Origin: Helicobacteraceae bacterium
Lineage (GTDB): Bacteria > Campylobacterota > Campylobacteria > Campylobacterales > Sulfurimonadaceae
Direction of reading: 5' to 3'
Length of the DNA stretch: 64,000 nucleotides
Assembly: GCA_027038835.1 (NCBI GenBank)
Contig: JALWGC010000019.1
Location: 127,538-191,537 of the forward strand
Position numbers and translations under genes: made by a program. The stretch's first letter is position 1. Each line of letters opens with the position of its first letter. The notes below the pieces were generated by a model that saw only the letters and a list, made by a program, of their open reading frames with translations, was not told the origin of the DNA and ran no database searches. Positions 46,765 through 57,349 of this stretch are shown here, piece after piece.

Positions 46765-46766
46765 TT

Positions 46767-48239
46767 TTGGCGAAAATCACGGCAGTTATCGACATAGGGT
46801 CCAACTCTGCCAGAATGGTGGTATATGAGAAGACGAGTCGTTTCGCTTTTCATATGCTCAACGAAACAAAATCGAAAGTGCGCATCAGCGAAGATGCCTA
46901 CAAAAACGGCGGCAACCTTCAAGAAGAACCGATGCAACGCGCATACGACGCGCTTTGCGATTTTCTCTCTATCGCTTCATCGTACAAAGCGCGCAAAATC
47001 CTCTGTGTAGCTACCTCCGCGCTCAGAGACGCACCCAACAAGTCGGTCTTTGTCAAAAGAGTCAAAAAGAATCTCGGTCTGAACATCAAAATAATAGACG
47101 GTGAAAAAGAAGCGTTTTTTGGAGGTTTGGCAGCTGCGAACCTCCTACCGACTATGAAAAACACGATCACCGTCGATATCGGCGGCGGTTCGACCGAGTT
47201 TTCCTCTATCGACGACAATCATGTGAAAAACTCCATCTCGCTCAATCTCGGAGCGGTAAGGATAAAAGAGCTTTTTTTCGACCGAAACGATGTCGAAGGC
47301 GCCGTCAAATACATAGACAAAGAGCTCGAAAAATTAGCAACGTTTTCTTGTGTGGATACGATAGTAGGTATTGGGGGAAGTTTTCGAGCGCTATGTGGTG
47401 CGTTGATGGAAAAAGAGAACTATCCGCTTGAGAAGATACACGGTTACGAACCCGATTTCAAAACTTTCAAACATTTTCTCAAAAAAATCTTGGAAGCGAA
47501 AAGCCACAAAGAGTTGAAAAAACTCTCTATCAAGGAGGAGCGTTTCGATGTCATTCAGCCCGGAGCGCTCGTTTTATGGAGAATTATAAAAAAACTACCC
47601 ATCAAAAAGCTTGTAACCAGCGGTGTAGGGGTTAGAGAGGGGGTGTATCTAAACGATCTGCTAAGAACGAGTGCGCTCCGTTTTCCGGCGAATTTCAACC
47701 CCTCCATCCGTTATTTACTCGATGCTTACGTTACGGACAAACGTTACGCCAATCTTCTTGCAAAAGTGACCAAAGAGATATTCGAGCTGGTACATGAAGA
47801 TTTGCACCTGAAAAAAGAGTACCGTTTCCACGCAACAGTTGCTGCGAAACTCTTTCCCGTAGGAAGCGCTATCCACTACTACTCCAAAAACAAACATAGC
47901 TACTATGTCGTTCAGGCCAATCTGGAGTTTGGGTTTTCACACAAAGATACGATGCTCATAGCCACCCTCGTTCGCTATGCAAAAAGAAAACTCCCATCGA
48001 AAGAGCATTACGAAAAATACAAAGCACTTCTACCGAAAAAAGAGGTCGTGGACAAACTTAGCTTCATCGTCTCCATTTCGATCGCACTTTTGACCCACAG
48101 ACCGCAAAAACAAGACTTCACTCTCAGCTACGAAAACGGCGTGCTTTACGTCAAAGGGGAGAGGGAGTGTTTTCGAGTCAGCAAAGAAGCCTGTGAAAAG
48201 CTCAAATATATCGAAGAGTTCGATATACGCTTTATCTAA
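46767..48239 (+). CDS. gppA: Ppx/GppA exopolyphosphatase/pppGpp phosphatase
   Basis: A 490-residue ASKHA-fold phosphatase. VIDIGSNSARM near 6-16 and VDIGGGSTEF near 134-143 are the two phosphate-binding loops. The C-terminal half (about 310-490) resembles the HD-like domain of the longer Ppx/GppA proteins. The start is TTG at 46767-46769, because it is the only start codon ahead of the first phosphate loop with no conflict; the open frame to the left runs back over the ferredoxin gene. Hydrolysis of polyphosphate or pppGpp is inferred. Confidence 0.9.
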   Translation: MAKITAVIDIGSNSARMVVYEKTSRFAFHMLNETKSKVRISEDAYKNGGNLQEEPMQRAYDALCDFLSIASSYKARKILCVATSALRDAPNKSVFVKRVKKNLGLNIKIIDGEKEAFFGGLAAANLLPTMKNTITVDIGGGSTEFSSIDDNHVKNSISLNLGAVRIKELFFDRNDVEGAVKYIDKELEKLATFSCVDTIVGIGGSFRALCGALMEKENYPLEKIHGYEPDFKTFKHFLKKILEAKSHKELKKLSIKEERFDVIQPGALVLWRIIKKLPIKKLVTSGVGVREGVYLNDLLRTSALRFPANFNPSIRYLLDAYVTDKRYANLLAKVTKEIFELVHEDLHLKKEYRFHATVAAKLFPVGSAIHYYSKNKHSYYVVQANLEFGFSHKDTMLIATLVRYAKRKLPSKEHYEKYKALLPKKEVVDKLSFIVSISIALLTHRPQKQDFTLSYENGVLYVKGERECFRVSKEACEKLKYIEEFDIRFI

Positions 48240-48254
48240 GGGGCTTGTTCTTTT

Positions 48255-50522
48255 TTAGAATCTTTGCCCCATCGTAAACTCGAACGTCGCGGTTCTGTCT
48301 GCTGGAAGCGTGAGCGTGTCATGTGTTTGCGGGTTTATCGCTTTGGAGAACATCAGCTGAATCGGACCGACCGGGCTGAACCATTCGATCCCCGCTCCGT
48401 ATCCCCCTCTTGATATTTCACTCAAACTGTCTTGCCCTATAAAACCCCAGTCCAAGTAGGTTACAAGACGCATTTTCGCCTTTGGAACAAGCGGAAAACT
48501 CACTTCTGCGGAGTTGGAGAACGTCATGCGCCCACCGATTCTTCTAAATCGTACGTTTCCGTTTTCATCGAGCTCCCGAATCGCAGGAGAAAGCGAGTAG
48601 GACTCATACCCTCTTACGCTACCGATTCCCCCCATGTAGTATCGCTCTGCAATTGGAAGATACCCTGTATTTTCGGCGAAATAAAATCTCGCTTTGTATC
48701 GGAAAATCGCATCGAAACCTACATAGTCTTCAAGCCCTTTGTAGTACCCAAGACGCGTGCGGGATTTGAAAAAATCCGCATCCGCGCCAAGCCCAGCTTT
48801 TTCGAAACTTTGACTGACGACAAATCCGCTTCGCGGCAAATAGTAATCGTCCGTATTGTCAAAAGTCACCGAAGTGGTTATGGAGCTTTTCGTATAGCTT
48901 TCGAAAAACGAAATATAATACGACGAAAGGTTTTCCGGATGGTATATATCGTATTCGTTACCGGAATATCCATAACTCAAATATCCACTGATATAACGAG
49001 AGAACCTATGCCCCGTTCCTACCGAAACACCGTTGGTGTTAACCGCATAGTCGTTGTACTCGTAGTTGGAATAATAGACCGAAAAATTACCGCTGAAGTC
49101 GCTGTCGTTAAGGCGCGGGTTGGAGATGCTAAAAGAAGCGTTTTTCGTTCTTTGCGACTTCTCCGCTTTGATCCCTACATTGATACCGCTTCCCCAGACA
49201 TTTCTATCGTTCACCGCGATACTAAGGAGCAATCCACCGTAACTTCCATAACCACCTCCAAGCTGAATATTGCCCGTAGGTGCTTCTTTGACCTTGACGA
49301 TCAAATCCATTTCATGGTTGTTTATCCGCTTTTCCTCTATTGTCGTACCATCGAAATAACCGAGTCTTCCAAGCGCATGACGGGAATCTTTCAAATCTGT
49401 CAACGAGTACATATCCCCCGGACCGAGATAGAGCTCACGCCGAATCACCCTATCGAGTGTTCGGGTGTTTCCTGAAATTATGACATCATGTATGCGCACC
49501 TTCTCTCCGGGTATGACTTTGAAAACCACCTCGACGGTATGCTCTTTTTCGTTTTTTCTCAAATCGGGAACGACTTGAACGTAAGCATACGCCAAATCGG
49601 CTATTTTCGTTTTGATGCGCTCCATGTCTTCTCTAAAGAGTTTGATATTGAACACATTCCCTTTTTTGAGTTTCAAAATCTCGAAAAGTTTGCTGTTGTC
49701 TATAACCTGCTTGGTTTGGAAAATCGAAACCTTCTCTATTTTGTACGCTTCACCCTCTTGTATTTGATAGCTCATCTGCGCTTCGTAACTGTCGAAATTG
49801 ACACGCACGAACGGTTCATCGACTTGTGCATCCAAAAATCCGTGCTGCATATAGAAGTCTTTGATACGAAGCGGATCGTACTCGAGGTCTTTTAGATGCA
49901 TCTTACCGTCGTTTCTTCCCCAGAACCATCCCATGAATTCATGCTCTTTGTTGGCTATGACGTCGTCGAACTCTTCACTATCGAGTTGTTTAACTCCACT
50001 ATAGCGAAGCTTCTGTATAACTATCTCTTCCCCTTCGTTGACGACGAAAGTCACTTTGATACCGCCGCTATCGAGCTTTTGGGTACGAATCTCAACGACA
50101 CTGTCTATCTTGCCGTCTTGCGAAATCGCTTCTATAATCCTTTTTTTCGCAGCTTCGAGCTTTTTCATATCGAAGATGGAACCTTTTTTGATTCGAACGA
50201 CATTTTTAAGCACGTCATCGTCGTTCTCTTTCCAGCCTTGCAGTTCCACTTTCGCGATAATCGGTTTTTCTTGGAAATGAAACGTCAAAACACCGTTTTC
50301 GTAATCGACCCGGATATCGTCGAAATACCCTTGTCTGTAAAACTTTTTCAACGCTTTGTCGATTTTTGCATCATCAACATCGTCACCGAGAGAAAACGGC
50401 AACATCCTTGTCGCCACACCCTCGGAAATATGTACAAGACCTTGGTATCGTACCGATTTTATCTTGTAAGCTAAAAGCTCAAGCGGCAATAAAAGTAAAA
50501 AAGCTAAAAATATGATTCGCAT
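48255..50522 (-). CDS. bamA: Outer-membrane protein assembly factor BamA
   Basis: Core of the machine that inserts beta-barrel proteins into the outer membrane. The 755-residue protein has a signal peptide (about 1-18, ending LLAYK), five POTRA repeats (about 20-400; IKSVRYQGL, AKVELQGW and VIISGNTRT mark repeat starts) and a 16-strand barrel with SVRGYESYSL, the conserved lid motif, ending in GQRF with a terminal aromatic. It stands alone. A BamB-like lipoprotein gene lies about 1.7 kb upstream. Confidence 0.96.
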   Translation of the reverse strand: MRIIFLAFLLLLPLELLAYKIKSVRYQGLVHISEGVATRMLPFSLGDDVDDAKIDKALKKFYRQGYFDDIRVDYENGVLTFHFQEKPIIAKVELQGWKENDDDVLKNVVRIKKGSIFDMKKLEAAKKRIIEAISQDGKIDSVVEIRTQKLDSGGIKVTFVVNEGEEIVIQKLRYSGVKQLDSEEFDDVIANKEHEFMGWFWGRNDGKMHLKDLEYDPLRIKDFYMQHGFLDAQVDEPFVRVNFDSYEAQMSYQIQEGEAYKIEKVSIFQTKQVIDNSKLFEILKLKKGNVFNIKLFREDMERIKTKIADLAYAYVQVVPDLRKNEKEHTVEVVFKVIPGEKVRIHDVIISGNTRTLDRVIRRELYLGPGDMYSLTDLKDSRHALGRLGYFDGTTIEEKRINNHEMDLIVKVKEAPTGNIQLGGGYGSYGGLLLSIAVNDRNVWGSGINVGIKAEKSQRTKNASFSISNPRLNDSDFSGNFSVYYSNYEYNDYAVNTNGVSVGTGHRFSRYISGYLSYGYSGNEYDIYHPENLSSYYISFFESYTKSSITTSVTFDNTDDYYLPRSGFVVSQSFEKAGLGADADFFKSRTRLGYYKGLEDYVGFDAIFRYKARFYFAENTGYLPIAERYYMGGIGSVRGYESYSLSPAIRELDENGNVRFRRIGGRMTFSNSAEVSFPLVPKAKMRLVTYLDWGFIGQDSLSEISRGGYGAGIEWFSPVGPIQLMFSKAINPQTHDTLTLPADRTATFEFTMGQRF

Positions 50523-50578
50523 TTGGTTCCTAAGTGGGTATTTTGAAATGTGATTTTACCTTTTTTTAGTAAATTCGA

Positions 50579-50584
50579 TACAAT
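50579..50584 (+). promoter_or_regulatory. Putative -10 element of tyrA
   Basis: TACAAT, 27 bases before the tyrA ATG, in the 89-base gap shared with the divergent bamA gene. A T-rich stretch precedes it. Confidence 0.45.
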
Positions 50585-50611
50585 ACCAAAAACGTTTTCA
50601 AGGCGGTAGAA

Positions 50612-51442
50612 ATGACAATAGCGATAGTTGGATTGGGACTGATGGGCGGTTCGTTGGCGCTGAGTTTGAAAAAGTTCGATTTTATCGAAAAAATCGTAGG
50701 ATGCGACCACAACCCGACACACCGAAAAGAAGCGCTAAAACTCTCCTTGGTCGAAGAGATAGTGGAGTTCGAGCAACTCAAAAATTTCGATGTCATCTTT
50801 TTGGCTATCCCCGTCGAGGGGATCATAAAAGCTTTGCAAAACCTTACCGACGTTGCGGAAGACACGACTATCATCGACATGGGAAGTACCAAAGCTAAAA
50901 TCGTCCAAAACTGTCCAAAGGAGATACGCAAGAATTTCGTCGCAGCTCATCCGATGACGGGAACTGAAAACTTCGGTCCAAGTGCCGCCATAGAGGGTCT
51001 TTACGAAGAGAAGGTGGTCGTACTGTGCGATCTTGAACAAAGCGGCGAACTCCAAAGAAACGTTGCGAAAAAGATTTTCAAATCACTCAAAATGAAAAAA
51101 TACTACATGGGTGCAAAAGAACACGACAGACACGCGGCTTTCATCTCCCATATGCCCCATGCGGTAAGTTTTTCCATAGCCAATACCGTCGTCAATCAAG
51201 AGGACAAGAACAACATCCTCGCTCTTGCCGCTGGTGGATTTCGCTCCATGAGTCGTTTAGCGAAAAGCTCCCCCTATATGTGGGAAGATATCTTCAGACA
51301 AAACAAAGACAACCTTCTTGAAGCGATTGGGTGCTTCCAAAAAGAGCTTGGGCTGCTTCAAGAAGCCATCAAAAACGAAGAGTGGGAAGAGGTTCATAAA
51401 ATCATCGCAGACGGGAACAGACTCTACGACATATGGGATTGA
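50612..51442 (+). CDS. tyrA: Prephenate dehydrogenase
   Basis: Oxidatively decarboxylates prephenate toward tyrosine. The 276-residue protein has the NAD-binding GLGLMGGS at 7-14 and the AHPMTGTENFGP block near 111-122. Helical dimerisation sequence with HAAFISHMPHAVSFS near 171-185 carries the catalytic His. The length is that of a stand-alone enzyme without chorismate mutase. Its 3' end overlaps that of the convergent recombinase gene by 19 bases. Confidence 0.93.
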   Translation: MTIAIVGLGLMGGSLALSLKKFDFIEKIVGCDHNPTHRKEALKLSLVEEIVEFEQLKNFDVIFLAIPVEGIIKALQNLTDVAEDTTIIDMGSTKAKIVQNCPKEIRKNFVAAHPMTGTENFGPSAAIEGLYEEKVVVLCDLEQSGELQRNVAKKIFKSLKMKKYYMGAKEHDRHAAFISHMPHAVSFSIANTVVNQEDKNNILALAAGGFRSMSRLAKSSPYMWEDIFRQNKDNLLEAIGCFQKELGLLQEAIKNEEWEEVHKIIADGNRLYDIWD

Positions 51443-52269
51443 GCCATAGGGTGGCAGGCTAAAAGGGTGTCTTGTAACTCTTGTTTTTGCACATGAGTAT
51501 ATATCTGCGTCGTCAAAAGCGAAGAGTGCCCAAGAAGCTCTTGCACTACCCGTAAATCCGCCCCGCCGCTAACAAGCGCCGTCGCGTAAGAGTGGCGGAG
51601 TACATGGGGAGAAACACCCAAATATTTTTTCGTTATCCCAAAAGCGGAAATGCGACTCAACTTCCCCCCTTTGTAATTACACCATACATATTCACTCTCA
51701 AAAGGGCGAGCGTCGATATAGTTTCGTATAGCCACTATGGCGCTTTTTGCCAAAGGGACTACCCGTTCTTTTTGCCCCTTTGCATGGCGAATTCGCAACC
51801 ATTCTTCTTCTATATCTTCAGGTTTCAACTCCAGCGCTTCACTTATACGTGCTCCGCTTGCGTAGAGAAACACTATAAGAGCGTAATCCCTTTGCCCTAT
51901 CCAGTTCGTTCTCTCTATTAGCGAAAGCCCTTTTTGGATATGCTCGAACGTCAAGAACTTCGGTAGATTTTTAGGGATTTTCGATGCTTTGAAACGGAGT
52001 TTTTCTTCCAGAAAGTTTTTTTTATGGCAAAAATCGAAAAAAGCGTTGACGCTTGAAAGCTTCCGGTTGAGAGTGCGTTTATTTTCATACTTCGCAAGCA
52101 ACGAAAACACCTCGTCGCTTCCAAGCTCTATAAGGGGCTTTTGCGCTGCACTCTCCAAAGAAAGCAGATCGCTCTTGTACGCTTCAAGCGTTTTTTTCGA
52201 CAACCCTTTCGTTACGGTTATATACTCGAAAAACGCTTCAAGGGCGTTACTTGGAGACTGCATCACCAA
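51424..52269 (-). CDS. xer: Tyrosine recombinase (XerC/XerD/XerH family)
   Basis: A 281-residue site-specific recombinase. It has an N-terminal SAM-like DNA-binding domain (about 8-90) and a catalytic domain with the full active-site set: Arg141 in ASGARISE, a Lys near 164, His222 and Arg225 in PHVLRHS, His248 in LLGHSS and nucleophile Tyr257 in IYTHV. The size is that of XerC/XerD and shorter than XerH of Campylobacter and Helicobacter (about 350 by recollection). It is presumably the chromosome-dimer resolvase; no transposon or integron features surround it. It overlaps the lipoprotein gene by 23 bases (or 17 from the third codon). Confidence 0.88.
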   Translation of the reverse strand: MVMQSPSNALEAFFEYITVTKGLSKKTLEAYKSDLLSLESAAQKPLIELGSDEVFSLLAKYENKRTLNRKLSSVNAFFDFCHKKNFLEEKLRFKASKIPKNLPKFLTFEHIQKGLSLIERTNWIGQRDYALIVFLYASGARISEALELKPEDIEEEWLRIRHAKGQKERVVPLAKSAIVAIRNYIDARPFESEYVWCNYKGGKLSRISAFGITKKYLGVSPHVLRHSYATALVSGGADLRVVQELLGHSSLLTTQIYTHVQKQELQDTLLACHPMAQSHMS

Positions 52270-53269
52270 CTAAGACGACTTTGTCTCCGACATAAAAACG
52301 CCCTTTCGCACTATAAACGTTGCTTTCATCGGGTATATCGATTTCATAAACGGAATAAGTCAGTAAATCTTTCGTAAGCGATATCAAATACCCCTCTTGC
52401 TCCAAAGCGTACAGTTTGTCTCCATCTATCACAAGCCCGAGAAAGTGCGCAAACGGGAAGTGCACTTTGGCAACCTCTTTGAGCTTAGGACTCAAAGCGA
52501 CGATATCCCCTTGTTTTGTAGCTACATAAAGCGTCGAATCGTCATGGGTGATGTTTCTCGCTTCATATTCGACTCGTTTTTGAGTCGTCCCGAAAGAGAG
52601 GATTTTTTTCGCCGTAGCTACGATGAGCCTCTCTTTGAGAATATCGAAATAGATAACGTTGTTGAAGTACTCATCCGCACTGACGATGATAGTTCGTAAA
52701 CGTTTTTTACGTTTTTTGTTGACTATGACCACTTTTCCATCGAGTGTGAGAAACAATACAAGGTCGTTCATAAAGTACGGGTTGACAATCCTTCCATCGA
52801 GTGCGACGGAGGTAGCACCCTCGAGTGTAAGCAAAGGTTCTTTCGTAGCTAAAGAATAAAGCGCCATTTTACCGCTTGCAAAAACGACCGCGACCACTTC
52901 ACCGTCGGTACTTGCCGCCGCAACCGTCTTTTTGAGTTCGAGTGTTTTTGTAGTCTTGGTACGGGGGTCGAACAAAACGAGATCCCCTTTGATATCGCTT
53001 GAGAGTACATAACCGCCGCTTTCACCGATTAGACGGTAATTCTTTTGCGTATCGATATCCGCTTTTGTGGTATTGTTCTCTTTCGAAAGCACTTCATCGT
53101 TATCCAAAAGAGCGAAATCCGCCGTTTTATCGACTATTTCCACACCGCTTGATTCGACTCGATTCCACTCACCGTCTATCTGCTTCGGCTCGAAAACCTC
53201 TTTCGTACTGCATCCCCCAAGTAAGAACACTCCCGCAATAACAAGTCCTAAAACACGATACGCCCTCAA
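52247..53269 (-). CDS. Lipoprotein with beta-propeller-like repeats (BamB-like)
   Basis: A 340-residue protein with a lipoprotein signal (LLGGC, Cys at 20) and repeated short beta segments ending in patterns such as DLVLFDPRTKTT, KMALYSLATKEP, KVVIVNKKRKK and GDIVALSPKLKE. These resemble blades of a PQQ-type beta propeller. Such a lipoprotein directly after a YfgM-like gene recalls the yfgM-bamB pair of gammaproteobacteria, so a BamB-like role in outer-membrane assembly is plausible. Sequence resemblance is weak and the call depends on fold and context. Confidence 0.65.
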   Translation of the reverse strand: MRAYRVLGLVIAGVFLLGGCSTKEVFEPKQIDGEWNRVESSGVEIVDKTADFALLDNDEVLSKENNTTKADIDTQKNYRLIGESGGYVLSSDIKGDLVLFDPRTKTTKTLELKKTVAAASTDGEVVAVVFASGKMALYSLATKEPLLTLEGATSVALDGRIVNPYFMNDLVLFLTLDGKVVIVNKKRKKRLRTIIVSADEYFNNVIYFDILKERLIVATAKKILSFGTTQKRVEYEARNITHDDSTLYVATKQGDIVALSPKLKEVAKVHFPFAHFLGLVIDGDKLYALEQEGYLISLTKDLLTYSVYEIDIPDESNVYSAKGRFYVGDKVVLVGDAVSK

Positions 53270-53881
53270 CTACTTCACTCCATAGTGAGAAAGGATTTTT
53301 ACCACCCCGCCAAGTGGAGAAGCTTCGTTTATGCTTGCGAGTTTTTCTTTCGCTTTTTTCACTTTGTCGGCACTTAGGTACAATACCGCCTCATCGGCAA
53401 GTGCCAAATCTTTGTAAATGGCATGCTGTTTGAGTTCGTACTGCGAAAGCGCCTTTTCGTCTTGTGTGCGTACCGCCGCTTCGTACGATGCCATATCGGA
53501 AACTACCGGCAAGTTCGAAGATGCCAGAGTGTCCAAAGTTTTAGTGTCGTTTTGGGTAACCGCCCTTTGGAAACTCCAAACTTTGTAGAGTCTCGGACTC
53601 AACTCTTTGAGTTCGTTTTGCGCTTTAACATCGCTTGGGTTTTTCAAAAGCGTCGCCAGTTTGGCGTTCGCGTTTGTTATTCTGTTTTGTTCTTTGACGG
53701 TGTACGCCACGTTGCCGAGTGCAACCACGACCACCAAAGCCAGCGCGGCTATAAGCGGTTTTTTGTACTTTTTGACAAACCGCTCCGTTACGACCGCTTT
53801 TTCGAAAAATTGCTCTTCTGTGGTAAGTTCCTCTTTTATAAACTCTACATTCTCTTTCAAACTCACTGTATCTTCCTTCAA
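53270..53881 (-). CDS. YfgM-like membrane protein with TPR-like domain
   Basis: A 203-residue protein with one transmembrane helix (about 43-60, AALALVVVVALGNVAYTV) preceded by a basic stretch (KKYKK), and a periplasmic helical region with repeated acidic/Ala-rich helices typical of the TPR-like YfgM domain. YfgM is an ancillary factor of the Sec translocon in E. coli. It directly precedes the BamB-like gene without a gap. The assignment is by architecture. Confidence 0.65.
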   Translation of the reverse strand: MKEDTVSLKENVEFIKEELTTEEQFFEKAVVTERFVKKYKKPLIAALALVVVVALGNVAYTVKEQNRITNANAKLATLLKNPSDVKAQNELKELSPRLYKVWSFQRAVTQNDTKTLDTLASSNLPVVSDMASYEAAVRTQDEKALSQYELKQHAIYKDLALADEAVLYLSADKVKKAKEKLASINEASPLGGVVKILSHYGVK

Positions 53882-53943
53882 ACTTTCGGTATTTAAGTTA
53901 GAATATTATCGCAAAGTTTGTTAAACTTTTATCAAATATTTGT

Positions 53944-53949
53944 TACAAT
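53944..53949 (+). promoter_or_regulatory. Putative -10 element of gatC-spx-pilT-tgt
   Basis: TACAAT, 31 bases before the gatC ATG, in an A/T-rich gap of about 99 bases shared with the divergent YfgM-like gene. Confidence 0.5.
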
Positions 53950-53980
53950 CATAAAAAATTTCACAACCGGAGCTTTCTTT

Positions 53981-54271
53981 ATGCAAATAGACGACCAACT
54001 GCTAACACGCCTTGAAACTCTTTCCATGATACGCATCGACGAGCGAAAAAGGGAAGAAATTATCGAAGAATTGAGTGAATTTCTCAACTTCGCCGACAAT
54101 CTCAAAGAGCTCGATACCTCCGGCGTTGACGATAAATTCGCCATGGACGATGCACCAACGTCGCTACGCGAAGATATACCGAGTTGCAACACCGAAATAA
54201 GCGAATCGATTCTCAAAAACGCACCACAAAGCGATGAGGATTTTTTCATCGTTCCAAAGATCATCGAGTAG
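53981..54271 (+). CDS. gatC: Aspartyl/glutamyl-tRNA amidotransferase subunit C
   Basis: Small subunit of GatCAB, which converts Glu-tRNA(Gln) and Asp-tRNA(Asn) to the correct amides. The 96-residue protein has LETLSMIRIDERKREEIIEELSEFLNF near 10-36 and LREDIPSC near 63-70, the two GatC blocks. The start at 53981 was chosen over an upstream in-frame codon because GGAG lies eight bases before it and the family starts here. The gatA and gatB genes are elsewhere. Confidence 0.92.
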   Translation: MQIDDQLLTRLETLSMIRIDERKREEIIEELSEFLNFADNLKELDTSGVDDKFAMDDAPTSLREDIPSCNTEISESILKNAPQSDEDFFIVPKIIE

Positions 54272-54274
54272 CAC

Positions 54275-54622
54275 ATGCATCTCAAAGTTTACGGCATAAG
54301 AAACTGCGATACGGTCAAAAAAACGCTGAAATTTCTCGACTCACATGATCTTGAGTACGAATTTCTCGATTTCAAAGAAGAAAAACCAAGCGTGGAAAAA
54401 ATTCGCCGGTGGGCGAATGCCGTCGGAGTCAAAAAACTTTTCAACACCAGAAGCACGACATATAGAAATCTCGGGCTCAAACAGCTCCAGCTAAACGACG
54501 AGCAAAAGATCGAGTATATGGCAAAAGAACCGCTTCTTATCAAACGAGCCGTAGTCGAATCGGACACGAATGTCGTCGTAGGGTATGACGAAGCGGCACT
54601 ACATAATCTTATAGGAGGATAA
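54275..54622 (+). CDS. ArsC/Spx-family thioredoxin-fold protein
   Basis: A 115-residue protein of the ArsC/YffB/Spx family: VYGIRNCDTVKKTLKFL near 5-21 with a single Cys11 in the redox position, LLIKRAVVE near 88-96 and the typical Asn-Thr-Arg-Ser motif in the middle. YffB-type members bind glutathione or thiols and have no proven function; Spx binds RNA polymerase in Firmicutes, which is unlikely here. It starts 3 bases after gatC and ends 1 base before pilT. Confidence 0.82.
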   Translation: MHLKVYGIRNCDTVKKTLKFLDSHDLEYEFLDFKEEKPSVEKIRRWANAVGVKKLFNTRSTTYRNLGLKQLQLNDEQKIEYMAKEPLLIKRAVVESDTNVVVGYDEAALHNLIGG

Positions 54623-54623
54623 T

Positions 54624-55724
54624 ATGGCAGAAGAAATAACTCAAGAGAGTGGGAACAAAACACTGGATATAAAGAAACTTTTAAAAAGCGTGCTCGCATA
54701 CGGTTCGTCCGATTTGCACTTGGTGGTAGGAAGCGAACCTCGTATCCGTATAGACAAGGAACTACGAAAAATCAACTTTCCGAAACTCGGTGCCAAAGAG
54801 CTCGAGCGAATGGCGTACTCGCTACTTGAAGACAAACAGAAAAAACATTTCGAGGAAGACAACGAACTCGACTTCGCAATCAACATCGAAGGGATAGGAC
54901 GTTTTCGGGCGAACTACTACAGAACCATAGAAAACGGCATCGGTTGTGCGTTTAGGATGATCCCAAAAGAGATTCCGACACTCAAAGACTACAACGCTCC
55001 TTCGGTTTTCAAAGAGCTTGTCAAACGTGAAAAAGGGCTCATTCTCGTAACCGGTCCGACAGGAAGCGGTAAATCTACCACACTCGCGGCGATGCTCAAT
55101 GAAATCAACGAAAACGAAAGAAAGCATATCATCACCATCGAAGACCCGGTCGAGTTCGTCCACACGAACAAAAAGTCGCTTTTCTCCCAAAGAGAGGTCG
55201 GAAGCTCCACGAATACCTTCGCGGCAGCTTTGAAGTACTCGCTACGTCAAGACCCGGATGTCATACTCATCGGTGAGATGCGGGACGAAGAAACCATCGG
55301 TGCGGCACTGACCGCGGCTGAAACGGGGCACTTGGTATTTGGTACGCTCCACACCAACTCCGCACCCGGAACCATCAACCGTATCATCGATGTTTTCGAC
55401 TCCCAAAAACAACCGCAAATCCGCGCACAACTTGCACAATCGCTCGTTGCGGTCATCTCCCAGACACTTATCCCACGTCAAGGTGGGGGAAAAGTCGCTA
55501 CACATGAAATCATGATAACCAATCCGGCTATCGCCAACCTCATCAGAGAGGACAAAGTACACCAAATCTACTCACAAATGCAGCTCAACCAAACCGAAAC
55601 GAGAATGACGACACAAACCCAAGTGCTTTTCGATTTGTTGCAAAAAAATATCATCTCAAGAGAAAACGCTATCAAGTATTCCAACAGACCGGAAGAGCTC
55701 ATCAAAATCATCGGAGCTATGTAG
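54624..55724 (+). CDS. pilT: Twitching-motility retraction ATPase PilT
   Basis: A 366-residue hexameric ATPase that depolymerises type IV pili. Walker A GPTGSGKST is near 140-148, the Asp box HIITIEDPVEF near 173-183, Walker B DPDVILIGEMRDEET near 210-224, and the His box TGHLVFGTLHTNSA near 234-247. The PilT-specific C-terminal region is somewhat divergent. No other pilus gene is nearby; it lies between tRNA-modification genes. Other pilus genes presumably sit elsewhere in the genome. Confidence 0.92.
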   Translation: MAEEITQESGNKTLDIKKLLKSVLAYGSSDLHLVVGSEPRIRIDKELRKINFPKLGAKELERMAYSLLEDKQKKHFEEDNELDFAINIEGIGRFRANYYRTIENGIGCAFRMIPKEIPTLKDYNAPSVFKELVKREKGLILVTGPTGSGKSTTLAAMLNEINENERKHIITIEDPVEFVHTNKKSLFSQREVGSSTNTFAAALKYSLRQDPDVILIGEMRDEETIGAALTAAETGHLVFGTLHTNSAPGTINRIIDVFDSQKQPQIRAQLAQSLVAVISQTLIPRQGGGKVATHEIMITNPAIANLIREDKVHQIYSQMQLNQTETRMTTQTQVLFDLLQKNIISRENAIKYSNRPEELIKIIGAM

Positions 55725-55727
55725 TAG

Positions 55728-57345
<1,618 letters not shown>

Positions 57346-57349
<4 letters not shown>

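Noticed and set aside
46566..46766. A 67-codon upstream extension of gppA across the ferredoxin gene.
   Set aside because: The extension is the ferredoxin gene read in another frame. It is Arg-rich and unlike any Ppx/GppA, and a TTG start at 46767 gives the expected N-terminus.
51424..52269. The tyrosine recombinase as part of an integrated element.
   Set aside because: It is flanked by tyrA and the BamB-like gene in ordinary tight packing, with no tRNA gene, direct repeat or phage gene nearby; a housekeeping Xer role fits better.
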